Made by a program: the position numbers and the translations under genes. The notes beneath the pieces are model-generated. The model ran no database searches. It was not told the origin of the DNA and worked only from the letters and a program-made list of their open reading frames with translations. From CAZVFH01 sp964626415 (GTDB lineage: Bacteria; Patescibacteriota; UBA1384; XYA2-FULL-43-10; CAINNR01): a stretch of 19,165 nt of DNA. The DNA is taken from assembly GCA_964626415.1 (NCBI GenBank), contig CAZVFH010000012.1, positions 1 through 19,165 on the forward strand. Reading direction: 5' to 3'. Shown here piece by piece: positions 1 to 6,074 of this stretch (its first letter is position 1; each line of letters begins with the position of its first letter).

Positions 1-42
1 ATCGCGAAAAAATTCCTGGTGATTACTTCCCAAAATAAATAA

Positions 43-75
43 AAATATAAAAAAACTCCGACATTGTGTCGGAGT
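43..75 (-). terminator. Rho-independent terminator of the M23 peptidase gene
   Basis: A perfect 9-bp stem (55-63 with 67-75, ACTCCGACA/TGTCGGAGT) with a 3-base loop lies six bases past the stop codon of the minus-strand gene. Read on the minus strand it is followed by a run of six T (54 to 49) and further AT-rich sequence. No T run follows on the plus strand, so it should act mainly on the minus-strand transcript. The first 42 bases hold only two very short frames open to the window edge, which could be the tail of a plus-strand gene but cannot be identified. Confidence 0.9.
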
Positions 76-80
76 AAAAG

Positions 81-1628
81 TTACTGATCATCTGTCAAAA
101 GTCGATATTTACCTGTCTCAAGCTCAATTGAACAAATCTCGCGACCAAATTCGAAATCTGCCGTCCCGAGAATTGTTTCTACTCCAAGCACATTGCCAAC
201 CGAGGTTGGATTAATATTTTTTGTATTGGAAAAAACCGTTCGCAGATCAGAGAGATAGAAACCTTGTGTAAAAGGATCATCCTTTGGGTTGAGCCGAGCT
301 TCGATTATCGAAATCATCCCGCTCTTCTCGTTACGAAAAATCACATTCTCTGCATTTAGCGGGAGTGACAAACCCGATCTGTCAAGCACTAGTAAATCGG
401 AATTTTCGCCATCTGGCTGTTTTTGAATTAGAAAACAATTCTGCTCCTTCGCGTTCATCGTCCATGAGACCAAAACATCCCCAATATATGCATCGTTTAT
501 TGATCCAAGAATTCGCCAACGATCTTCTTCAACTGGAAAAAAAAGCGATGCCCAATCAGAGTCGGATTTTTTGCCGCTTTTCATCACAGTTGATCTTGGT
601 TTAAATGATTGATCAGTAAGATCAAAAATTTCCCAGCCAGTCACGCTTTGTAGTATTGGCAAAAAATTATAACCTTTTCGATAATTGGCGACATTAAAGT
701 CGAAGCGAGCGGAAAAAAGGGCTTTCCCACCTACTCCAGGAGTGCACTGCAATAATGTGTAAAAATCTTGAAAATGGACTTTGATAAATAGGGTATTATC
801 CGGACCGCAAAACATCGCAACCGGGACACACCCATTTTGTAGCTGCCAAACAAGAGAATATTTTAAACTAACTGGATCAAGCTCGGCAACAAAGTAGTGA
901 CATAGATTATCTTTGTGAATGAAATATATTTTCTCATTAACACAGATCGGTGAATAATTTTCAACATATTTTGATATTGCCGAGTAAGATTCCAACCACT
1001 CTTTTGCTGATCGCCAATTTCCACAGGACTTAATTCCATTAAAAAGGGAAATCGCAGGGCCGGGAAGTTTAACTCTCCCCAAATCCGTTGTTGGAATATC
1101 AAGAATCGAATCGCGATTATAGTAAATGCCAAAATGAAGATGCGTTGGTTTCCATTTTCCAATATGACCGATTATTTCACCAGCTTTTACCAAGCCATTT
1201 GTATTTTGCCCTCGATACTTGCGAATTTCATCATCGCTCATCGATAAGCTGTTAGTATTGGAAATTGGGCGAATAAGATGCCCGTAGACGGCGTAAAAAA
1301 CTTCGCCGGATTTTGATATGTAGCGAACAACTGCGGCATAATTATTATCCTCACCATATTGATCCCAACCACTAGGTGAGCAGGCAACTATTTCTCCGTC
1401 GGCAATTGAATAAACCGCAGAATTTAGCGGACAAACAATATCCCAGCCAAGATGGCGGTAGCCGGAAATATATTCGTCGCCGGCTAGTGCAAAATTATCT
1501 TTGGAATTATCATAATAGGTTTTTGCAATTGGCAAACAAAAACCATTTTGTAAAAAATCCTGGCTATAACCGGTTCTCGAGCAATACGCAATAATGATAA
1601 GTCCCCAAAAAATTACTTTTCTGGTCAT
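81..1628 (-). CDS. Secreted M23-family (LytM-like) peptidase with large unknown C-terminal region
   Basis: Probable exported zinc metallopeptidase that cuts peptidoglycan cross-links. The start is taken as the ATG at 1628: GGAGGA at 1640-1635 gives six-base spacing, whereas the GTG at 1634 touches it; the ATG at 1631 is also possible. Residues 1-22 form a signal peptide (basic MTRK, hydrophobic IFWGLIIIAY, likely cut after GYS). The M23 fold covers about residues 50-180: HLGWD at 59-63 supplies the zinc ligands His59 and Asp63, YGHL contains His117, and HLHFGI holds His163 and His165. The complete ligand set argues for an active enzyme. Residues from about 190 to 515 match nothing I recognise; aromatic-rich, strand-like stretches could be a wall-binding or propeller domain. 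Monocistronic, with its own promoter and terminator. The family call is firm; the exact substrate is inferred. Confidence 0.88.
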   Translation of the reverse strand: MTRKVIFWGLIIIAYCSRTGYSQDFLQNGFCLPIAKTYYDNSKDNFALAGDEYISGYRHLGWDIVCPLNSAVYSIADGEIVACSPSGWDQYGEDNNYAAVVRYISKSGEVFYAVYGHLIRPISNTNSLSMSDDEIRKYRGQNTNGLVKAGEIIGHIGKWKPTHLHFGIYYNRDSILDIPTTDLGRVKLPGPAISLFNGIKSCGNWRSAKEWLESYSAISKYVENYSPICVNEKIYFIHKDNLCHYFVAELDPVSLKYSLVWQLQNGCVPVAMFCGPDNTLFIKVHFQDFYTLLQCTPGVGGKALFSARFDFNVANYRKGYNFLPILQSVTGWEIFDLTDQSFKPRSTVMKSGKKSDSDWASLFFPVEEDRWRILGSINDAYIGDVLVSWTMNAKEQNCFLIQKQPDGENSDLLVLDRSGLSLPLNAENVIFRNEKSGMISIIEARLNPKDDPFTQGFYLSDLRTVFSNTKNINPTSVGNVLGVETILGTADFEFGREICSIELETGKYRLLTDDQ

Positions 1629-1669
1629 CATCACTCCTCCTTGTGAAGGTGCAGGGTAGTTTCGAATAA

Positions 1670-1678
1670 ATTATAGCA
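1670..1678 (-). promoter_or_regulatory. Extended -10 promoter for the M23 peptidase gene
   Basis: On the minus strand the sequence reads TGC followed by TATAAT (1675-1670), a perfect -10 box with the TGn extension. No good -35 hexamer lies 16-18 bases upstream, as is usual for extended -10 promoters. The predicted transcript starts near 1663, giving a leader of about 35 bases that contains the GGAGGA ribosome binding site. Confidence 0.65.
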
Positions 1679-1684
1679 GATTTA

Positions 1685-1713
1685 TTGCCAAATTGCCCGT
1701 TTTTTGCTAATCT
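1685..1713 (+). promoter_or_regulatory. Possible promoter of tRNA-Leu
   Basis: TTGCCA (1685-1690), a 17-base spacer and TAATCT (1708-1713) would start transcription near 1720, five bases before the tRNA. The -35 box is good and the -10 box is poor. An alternative TATATT at 1715-1720 lies too close to the tRNA. This is a tentative assignment. Confidence 0.3.
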
Positions 1714-1724
1714 TTATATTAAAT

Positions 1725-1811
1725 GGGCAAGTGGCGGAACTGGTATACGCGTAGGTCTCAAAAACCTATGGTCGCAAGGCCTTGTGGGTTCGATTCCCAC
1801 CTTGCCCACCA
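1725..1811 (+). tRNA. tRNA-Leu (anticodon CAA)
   Basis: An 87-base class II tRNA. The acceptor arms GGGCAAG (1725-1731) and CTTGCCC (1801-1807) pair perfectly and are followed by discriminator A and an encoded CCA (1809-1811). The anticodon stem TAGGT/ACCTA (1752-1756, 1764-1768) closes the loop CTCAAAA, giving anticodon CAA at 1759-1761, which reads UUG leucine codons. A long variable arm (GGTC-GCAA-GGCC, with one G-U pair) is typical of tRNA-Leu. The T arm is GTGGG-TTCGATT-CCCAC. I see no clear terminator after it; a 7-bp inverted repeat follows at 1844-1867. Confidence 0.97.
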
Positions 1812-1843
1812 CTTTGGAAAAATCAAGTTTTTGTTTCCCGTTT

Positions 1844-1867
1844 TCGCCGAACTGGCGGACTCGGCGA
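1844..1867. repeat. GC-rich inverted repeat downstream of tRNA-Leu
   Basis: TCGCCGA (1844-1850) and TCGGCGA (1861-1867) form a 7-bp stem around a 10-base loop, in an otherwise AT-rich gap. No T run follows on either strand, so it is not a standard intrinsic terminator. It could help end or process the tRNA transcript, or be a degraded dispersed GC-rich repeat. Confidence 0.5.
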
Positions 1868-1877
1868 CAAGTTTGTA

Positions 1878-1900
1878 GGGAATTTTCGGAACAATTTGCC
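1878..1900 (+). repeat. Direct repeat copy 1, left of the lycopene-cyclase-like gene
   Basis: GGGAATTTTCGGAA followed by CAATTTGCC. The first 14 bases are identical to 2698-2711 on the other side of the gene at 1952-2653, and the next bases are nearly the same. Both copies directly follow a GC-rich stretch. Confidence 0.6.
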
Positions 1901-1951
1901 ACTTTCGATTTTGTATGCATTTGTAAAAGAAAATTTTTAATACTTAAATAA

Positions 1952-2653
1952 ATGGCTAATAACATTTCCGTAATTTATTTGGTTGGAGATATTATTCCAC
2001 TCACAATCTGGATTATGTTGTTTTACTTTCAAAATAGTTTCCGAAAATATATCCTTTTTTTCTCCGTGATTGCTACGCCACTAGCACTTACTGGTTTGTT
2101 ATTCACCAGAGATTATTGGCGCCCATCGTTTATTTTCGGAAATATAATTGGTCCGGAAGATTTTATTTTTGCTTTCGCGATCGGTGGAATCTCAGTCGCA
2201 TTAATAAAATTAGTTTGGCAGCGGATTAATTTGCCCGAGAAATTCCAGATTGATTATTGGTGGATTGTGGCGTTCTATGTTATTGTTGCGACTGTAATGA
2301 TCGGTGGCAACATTTTACTTGGCTTTAATTCTATGGATGCGGCAATAGTCGGGATGCTCTTAGTGGGGATGTCAATGATTGTATTTAGACCAAAATTATT
2401 ATTTCCCTCATTGATAAATGGTATTGTTCTTTTTATTTTGGCGCTGATTTCTTACCAAGTATTTTTGTTGTTTTATCCTCAGACAGTAGTAACATGGTGG
2501 ATGATATCAAATTTAACTGGAGTTTTCATTTGGGGCATTCCAATTGAGGAAATACTTTTTTACTTTGCTTGGGGTTTTTTGGTATTACCATTAAGTTCTT
2601 TAATTTTTCATCTTCAATATAAACAAGTAAATAGCCCCCAAAGAAAAACTTGA
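1952..2653 (+). CDS. Lycopene-cyclase-domain membrane protein (CrtYc/CrtYd fusion-like)
   Basis: A 233-residue, very hydrophobic protein with about six or seven membrane helices. It contains two similar units: DYWRPSF with GPEDFIFAF at residues 54-75, and TWWM with GIPIEEILFYF at 181-205. The P-(E/I)-E-(D/E)-x-x-F pattern near a Trp-rich helix is the signature of the carotenoid lycopene cyclase domain, and two units in about 230 residues matches the fused form of the heterodimeric CrtYc/CrtYd enzymes. Those enzymes form beta-ionone rings at the ends of lycopene. No phytoene synthase or desaturase is nearby, so true cyclase activity is uncertain; an isoprenoid-binding or other membrane role is possible. 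No Shine-Dalgarno is visible before the ATG. Flanked by near-identical direct repeats. Confidence 0.7.
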   Translation: MANNISVIYLVGDIIPLTIWIMLFYFQNSFRKYILFFSVIATPLALTGLLFTRDYWRPSFIFGNIIGPEDFIFAFAIGGISVALIKLVWQRINLPEKFQIDYWWIVAFYVIVATVMIGGNILLGFNSMDAAIVGMLLVGMSMIVFRPKLLFPSLINGIVLFILALISYQVFLLFYPQTVVTWWMISNLTGVFIWGIPIEEILFYFAWGFLVLPLSSLIFHLQYKQVNSPQRKT

Positions 2654-2686
2654 AATTGTCAAAGTTCAGAATTCAGTTCCTCCAAA

Positions 2687-2700
2687 GGCGGGCGGGCGGG
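2687..2700 (+). other. G-rich tract with G-quadruplex potential
   Basis: Four G runs (GG, GGG, GGG, GGG) separated by single C bases, in a strongly AT-rich gap. Such one-base loops favour a two-tier quadruplex on the plus strand or in RNA. It sits directly before direct repeat copy 2, and may be part of the same dispersed repeat rather than a functional quadruplex. Confidence 0.4.
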
Positions 2701-2721
2701 AATTTTCGGAAACTTTTTGCC
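2698..2721 (+). repeat. Direct repeat copy 2, right of the lycopene-cyclase-like gene
   Basis: GGGAATTTTCGGAA followed by ACTTTTTGCC, the partner of 1878-1900, in the same orientation about 820 bases away. Roughly 21 of 24 positions agree. Confidence 0.6.
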
Positions 2722-2813
2722 TAAATTATTCGGGCCAAAATGCGTTCGAACTATTTCCAGAATAGACAACCAGAAATAATAATTATTTATTTATATAAAA
2801 ATCTAGGAGGAAT

Positions 2814-3188
2814 ATGAGCATTTCCAGTGAACAAGGTTTCAATACTCCTGAAAGTGATAAAATAGTTGACCTTAGAATCAAGGAACAATTATTAAATTCA
2901 TTGAGTGCTGAAATCTCAAAAGTCTTCGTTTTATCATCAGTTTTAGCTAAATCCTTAGAAAGAGAAGTTGAACTAAATGGAAAAGAAAAGATCCAAAACT
3001 CCGAAGACACTGCTTACATCTCATCCATCGCAGATAAAATGTCGCAAGTTATGAGATCTCACCAGAACCCAAAACTTTTTGATAATGATCAACTTGCCGA
3101 ATTAATAAGCGAATCCCAGAAACTTAATGATTCACTCGTTGCTTATATTAAACGTTTTATTCCTGGTTTTGAAATTTCACAAAAATGA
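2814..3188 (+). CDS. Hypothetical helical protein, coupled to sortase
   Basis: A 124-residue soluble protein that I do not recognise. It has no signal peptide or membrane segment. Leu, Lys, Glu and Ser dominate, and residues about 18-50 and 90-115 look like amphipathic helices, so a small helical bundle or partner protein is likely. The start is well supported: AGGAGG at 2805-2810 lies a few bases before the ATG, one of the best ribosome binding sites in the window. The stop TGA (3186-3188) overlaps the ATG of the sortase gene (3185) in an ATGA arrangement, so the two are almost certainly co-transcribed and translationally coupled. That coupling suggests a role linked to the sortase, but nothing in the sequence shows what it is. 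Confidence 0.75.
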   Translation: MSISSEQGFNTPESDKIVDLRIKEQLLNSLSAEISKVFVLSSVLAKSLEREVELNGKEKIQNSEDTAYISSIADKMSQVMRSHQNPKLFDNDQLAELISESQKLNDSLVAYIKRFIPGFEISQK

Positions 3189-3946
3189 AGCCGAAACTAT
3201 CCGAAAGTGATTTGGAAAAAATTTTTATTAACTATCGCTACAAAAAGCGCCGGCCGGTTTTGTTGTTTTTCAAATCTCTCATCCTCTTTTTAATTATTTT
3301 TGCCTTAATTTTTTCCACGCTAAATTTTTCAGCAATAAAACAAAAAATCGCCTATTGGTATAACGATCAATTTGAAAGTCAGGATCTGAAATTATCGGAA
3401 TTGACTTCAAGCGCCATTTCCGGAGAAATTAGACCCGAGGAAATTTTGCCAGAATTTACCGACAATACCCTTTATATCGAAAGTATAAATGTTTTGGCAC
3501 CAATAATTTTTGATGTTGAGAATAATGAATCAGAAGTCGCCAAGAACTTAAAAAATGGAGTGATTCAATTAAAAAATACCGCTCATCCCGGCGAAAGTGG
3601 CGATATTTTTATCACCGGACATTCATCAAATTTCCCTTGGGTTAGAAGTGATTATAATGCTATTTTCGCCCTGCTTGACAAAATGGTGGTCGGGGATTTA
3701 GCGCTAATAAAATATCAGGGCACAAATTATATTTATCAGGTAAAAAAAATAAAGACCGTCGACCCAAGCGATATATCCGTTCTTGATAATAACTCCGACT
3801 CCCCAACGCTTTCGCTTATGACCTGCGTTCCGGTTGGCACCAACCTAAGGCGCTTGATTGTTGAATTTGATCAAATCCTGCCGATTGCCAATACTTCGAC
3901 ACAAAACTCTAATGGCTCCGCGACTTTTCCGCAAATAAATCGCTAA
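3185..3946 (+). CDS. Sortase family transpeptidase
   Basis: A 253-residue membrane-anchored cysteine transpeptidase that joins surface proteins to a cell-envelope acceptor. A basic N-terminus (RYKKRRP) precedes one membrane helix at about residues 26-46, then a linker and the sortase beta-barrel from about 90. The catalytic triad is visible: His146 in TGHSSN, Cys214 in LMTCVP, and Arg222 or Arg223 in TNLRRL. Length and layout fit class D/E-like housekeeping sortases, though the class cannot be fixed here. No LPxTG-type substrate is encoded in the window. The start overlaps the stop of the upstream gene. The final 20 residues are Ser/Thr/Asn-rich and probably disordered. No strong terminator is seen in the 45 bases before the convergent PEGA gene. 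Confidence 0.88.
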   Translation: MKPKLSESDLEKIFINYRYKKRRPVLLFFKSLILFLIIFALIFSTLNFSAIKQKIAYWYNDQFESQDLKLSELTSSAISGEIRPEEILPEFTDNTLYIESINVLAPIIFDVENNESEVAKNLKNGVIQLKNTAHPGESGDIFITGHSSNFPWVRSDYNAIFALLDKMVVGDLALIKYQGTNYIYQVKKIKTVDPSDISVLDNNSDSPTLSLMTCVPVGTNLRRLIVEFDQILPIANTSTQNSNGSATFPQINR

Positions 3947-3952
3947 TAGTTT

Positions 3953-3984
3953 GCGGCTTACGGCTTACTTGCGTATGACTTACA
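3953..3984 (+). repeat. Degenerate GGCTTAC heptamer repeat
   Basis: GGCTTAC occurs twice in tandem (3955-3968), then GACTTACAGCTTG follows after a short break. It resembles the cleaner heptamer array at 7315-7355. It fills most of the gap between the convergent sortase and PEGA genes. Confidence 0.5.
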
Positions 3985-3991
3985 GCTTGTA

Positions 3992-4720
3992 TTATATTAT
4001 CTCCGCCCTCTTATATTCAGAACCATCTTTGTAAAGCAGCAGTGATCCATCCCAGCTAAAAATAAATTTTGTCGGGGTAGATGATGAAAGTTTGACGAGA
4101 GCAATATCGTTGGTGCCATTTTTTTCAATTATTCGAATTTCGTCATCTTGTTGATAGGCGATATATTCACTTCCTGGATACCAAATTACATTTGAAATTT
4201 TTTCTGAAAATCTAGTGACTAAATTTTCTCCGACATATATTTCATAATCAGTGGTCTTAAGTTCACCTGTCGGATTTTTAACCAATGTGTCAATTGGAGC
4301 ATCGATAGTGGCAATAGCTGATTGATCGCTTAAAACAGAAACCTTTGGGGCTATTTTGAATAAAACAATATTTTTATTGCTACTAACCTGATCAGCCGAG
4401 ACCTTGATATTATTAAACCAAGTGACATAGCCATTTTTTTTGATTTCGGCTTGATAATATCCAGGGGAAAGAGAAATATTGTAAGGAGATGAAGCATTTT
4501 GAAGTTTACCATCAACAAAAACATCTGCATCTCTTGGTGAGTATAAAAGATAGATAATTCCAGTATGCTTAATTGATAAATTTTGCCAATTGATTTTATA
4601 CCCAAGTCCCCAAAAAACCAGCCAGGATGAAATTGCGATAATAAAAAAAGAAACAATTGATTGTCCGATAATTATCTCTTTTAAACGTTCCTCACGGGTT
4701 CGATGTTTATATTTATACAT
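3992..4720 (-). CDS. PEGA-domain membrane protein
   Basis: A 242-residue protein with a basic cytoplasmic N-terminus, one membrane helix at about residues 17-40, and an extracellular PEGA domain at about 54-115 (YSPRDADVFVDGKLQ, SPYNISLSPGYY, YVTWFNNIKV). Residues about 120-242 show beta-propeller-like strands (VIWYPGSEYIAYQQDDEIRI, FIFSWDGSLLLYKDG) resembling one or two TolB/WD-type blades. A full propeller would need more repeats, so the gene may be shortened or the blades may act with partners. PEGA domains are surface modules of unknown ligand, common in CPR genomes. The promoter places the transcript start on the A of the ATG, so the mRNA is predicted to be leaderless. Divergent from murA. 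Confidence 0.78.
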   Translation of the reverse strand: MYKYKHRTREERLKEIIIGQSIVSFFIIAISSWLVFWGLGYKINWQNLSIKHTGIIYLLYSPRDADVFVDGKLQNASSPYNISLSPGYYQAEIKKNGYVTWFNNIKVSADQVSSNKNIVLFKIAPKVSVLSDQSAIATIDAPIDTLVKNPTGELKTTDYEIYVGENLVTRFSEKISNVIWYPGSEYIAYQQDDEIRIIEKNGTNDIALVKLSSSTPTKFIFSWDGSLLLYKDGSEYKRAEII

Positions 4721-4726
4721 GGTTTA

Positions 4727-4755
4727 ATTATAATTGATGTTGAGAATTTTGTAAA
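4727..4755 (-). promoter_or_regulatory. Strong sigma-70 promoter of the PEGA gene
   Basis: On the minus strand TTTACA (4755-4750), a 17-base spacer and a perfect TATAAT (4732-4727). Counting seven bases on from the -10 box puts the start at 4720, the A of the ATG itself, so the transcript should have no leader. It overlaps the proposed murA promoter on the other strand (4740-4768), which could make the two compete. Confidence 0.7.
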
Positions 4756-4768
4756 ATAGATGTAAGAT
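4740..4768 (+). promoter_or_regulatory. Probable promoter of murA-mreB
   Basis: TTGAGA (4740-4745), a 17-base spacer and TAAGAT (4763-4768). The start would be near 4775, giving a leader of about 20 bases with no Shine-Dalgarno. The -35 matches five of six consensus bases and the -10 four of six. Confidence 0.5.
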
Positions 4769-4794
4769 GAGTAAAGAAAAACTAATTAAACATT

Positions 4795-6072
4795 ATGGCA
4801 ATATTTAAAATTATTGGTGGGCAAAAACTAAATGGCGAATTTACTCCAACAGGAGCAAAAAACGCAGCATTGAAAATGATAGCTGCGTCGGTTATGATTC
4901 CAGGAAAAACTCTTCTCAAGAATGTTCCGAGAATTCTGGATATTTCCGAGATGATTAATGTAATTGAAAGCATTGGAGCAAAAATTAAATTCGAGGGTGA
5001 TATTTTAGAGATTGATTCAAGTGCTGTAAACTCATTTTACCCCAGTAGTGAATTTATCAATAAACTTCGGGGATCGGTGGTAATAATCGGCCCGCTACTT
5101 GCCAAATTTGGTCAGGCAAAATTTTCCGAGCCCGGCGGTTGCCTGATTGGTTCCAGACCAATTGACACCCATTTAAAGGCCTTTTTCGATCTTGATGTCC
5201 ATATTGACCGCGATGAAAAAAATCAAAATTACATCCTTGACGGACGAAAAAATTTTTCCGGAAAAAACAAAGTTGTCATCCTTGATGAAATGAGTGTTAC
5301 AGCAACCGAAAATGTATTAATGGCAGCAGTTCTACGAAAAGGGATTACTACAATCAAAATCGCTGCTTGTGAACCGGAAATTGTTGATCTTGCAAATTTT
5401 TTAAATAACTCCGGCGCCAAAATAACCGGCGCAGGTACTCATACAATTATAATCGAAGGCGTAAAAAAACTACATCCCAGCGAACACACGATAATACCAG
5501 ACAGAATCGAAATCGGAACAATTATGATTGCCGCCGCGATTTGCGGTGGAAAAGTCGTTATCAAAAATGCTATTCCCGATCATCTTGAACTAGTTTTCAA
5601 CAAATTTCGACATGCCCGAGTCGATTTCGGAGTCAAATATAATGAAGACCGTGCTGATATCTACATCGAACAAAAAGAAAAATTACAAGCAACCAATATT
5701 GACACTCGTCCGTATCCAGGATTTCCGACTGATTTACAATCACCGTTTGCAATTCTTGCGACACAGGCGAAGGGAAAAAGCAAAATATTTGAAACATTAT
5801 TTTCTTCACGCTTTGACTATATCAAATCACTATTAAAAATGGCTGCAAGTATTGAAATTGAAAGTCCACATATCGTGAATATCACTGGCCCAACTGATCT
5901 TAATGGTGAAAAAATAATTTGTTCTGATCTTCGTGGTGGCGCAGCACTAGTTTTGGCTGCAATGGTTGCTCGCGGTAAAACCGAAATTGAAGATATTAGA
6001 TATATCGACCGTGGCTACGAAAATTTTGACCAACGTTTAAACCAACTTGGGGCAAAAATTGAAAGGATCTAG
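4795..6072 (+). CDS. murA: UDP-N-acetylglucosamine 1-carboxyvinyltransferase
   Basis: Cytoplasmic enzyme for the first committed step of peptidoglycan synthesis: transfer of enolpyruvate from phosphoenolpyruvate to UDP-GlcNAc. At 425 residues it has normal family length. Lys22-Asn23 in GAKNAAL, Arg92 in KLRGS, and Cys116 in the active-site loop EPGGCLIGSRPIDTHL match the catalytic layout of MurA; a Cys here rather than Asp predicts fosfomycin sensitivity. PYPGFPTDLQ carries the conserved Asp near residue 305, and the C-terminus RGYENFDQRLNQLGAKIERI is typical. The start has no Shine-Dalgarno. The downstream mreB begins two bases after the stop, so murA and mreB form one unit linking wall precursor synthesis to shape control. 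Confidence 0.97.
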   Translation: MAIFKIIGGQKLNGEFTPTGAKNAALKMIAASVMIPGKTLLKNVPRILDISEMINVIESIGAKIKFEGDILEIDSSAVNSFYPSSEFINKLRGSVVIIGPLLAKFGQAKFSEPGGCLIGSRPIDTHLKAFFDLDVHIDRDEKNQNYILDGRKNFSGKNKVVILDEMSVTATENVLMAAVLRKGITTIKIAACEPEIVDLANFLNNSGAKITGAGTHTIIIEGVKKLHPSEHTIIPDRIEIGTIMIAAAICGGKVVIKNAIPDHLELVFNKFRHARVDFGVKYNEDRADIYIEQKEKLQATNIDTRPYPGFPTDLQSPFAILATQAKGKSKIFETLFSSRFDYIKSLLKMAASIEIESPHIVNITGPTDLNGEKIICSDLRGGAALVLAAMVARGKTEIEDIRYIDRGYENFDQRLNQLGAKIERI

Positions 6073-6074
6073 CA

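Noticed and set aside
1..42. Tail of a plus-strand gene entering from the left edge
   Set aside because: Two frames are open to the edge (ending after 13 or 11 codons) and neither can be identified in so few residues.
1685..1965. Reading frames of 88 (plus) and 83 (minus) residues across the tRNA
   Set aside because: Both include the whole tRNA-Leu in translation, which is a common false call.
3947..3991. Shared terminator for the convergent sortase and PEGA genes
   Set aside because: The gap holds degenerate heptamer repeats and no stem followed by a T run.
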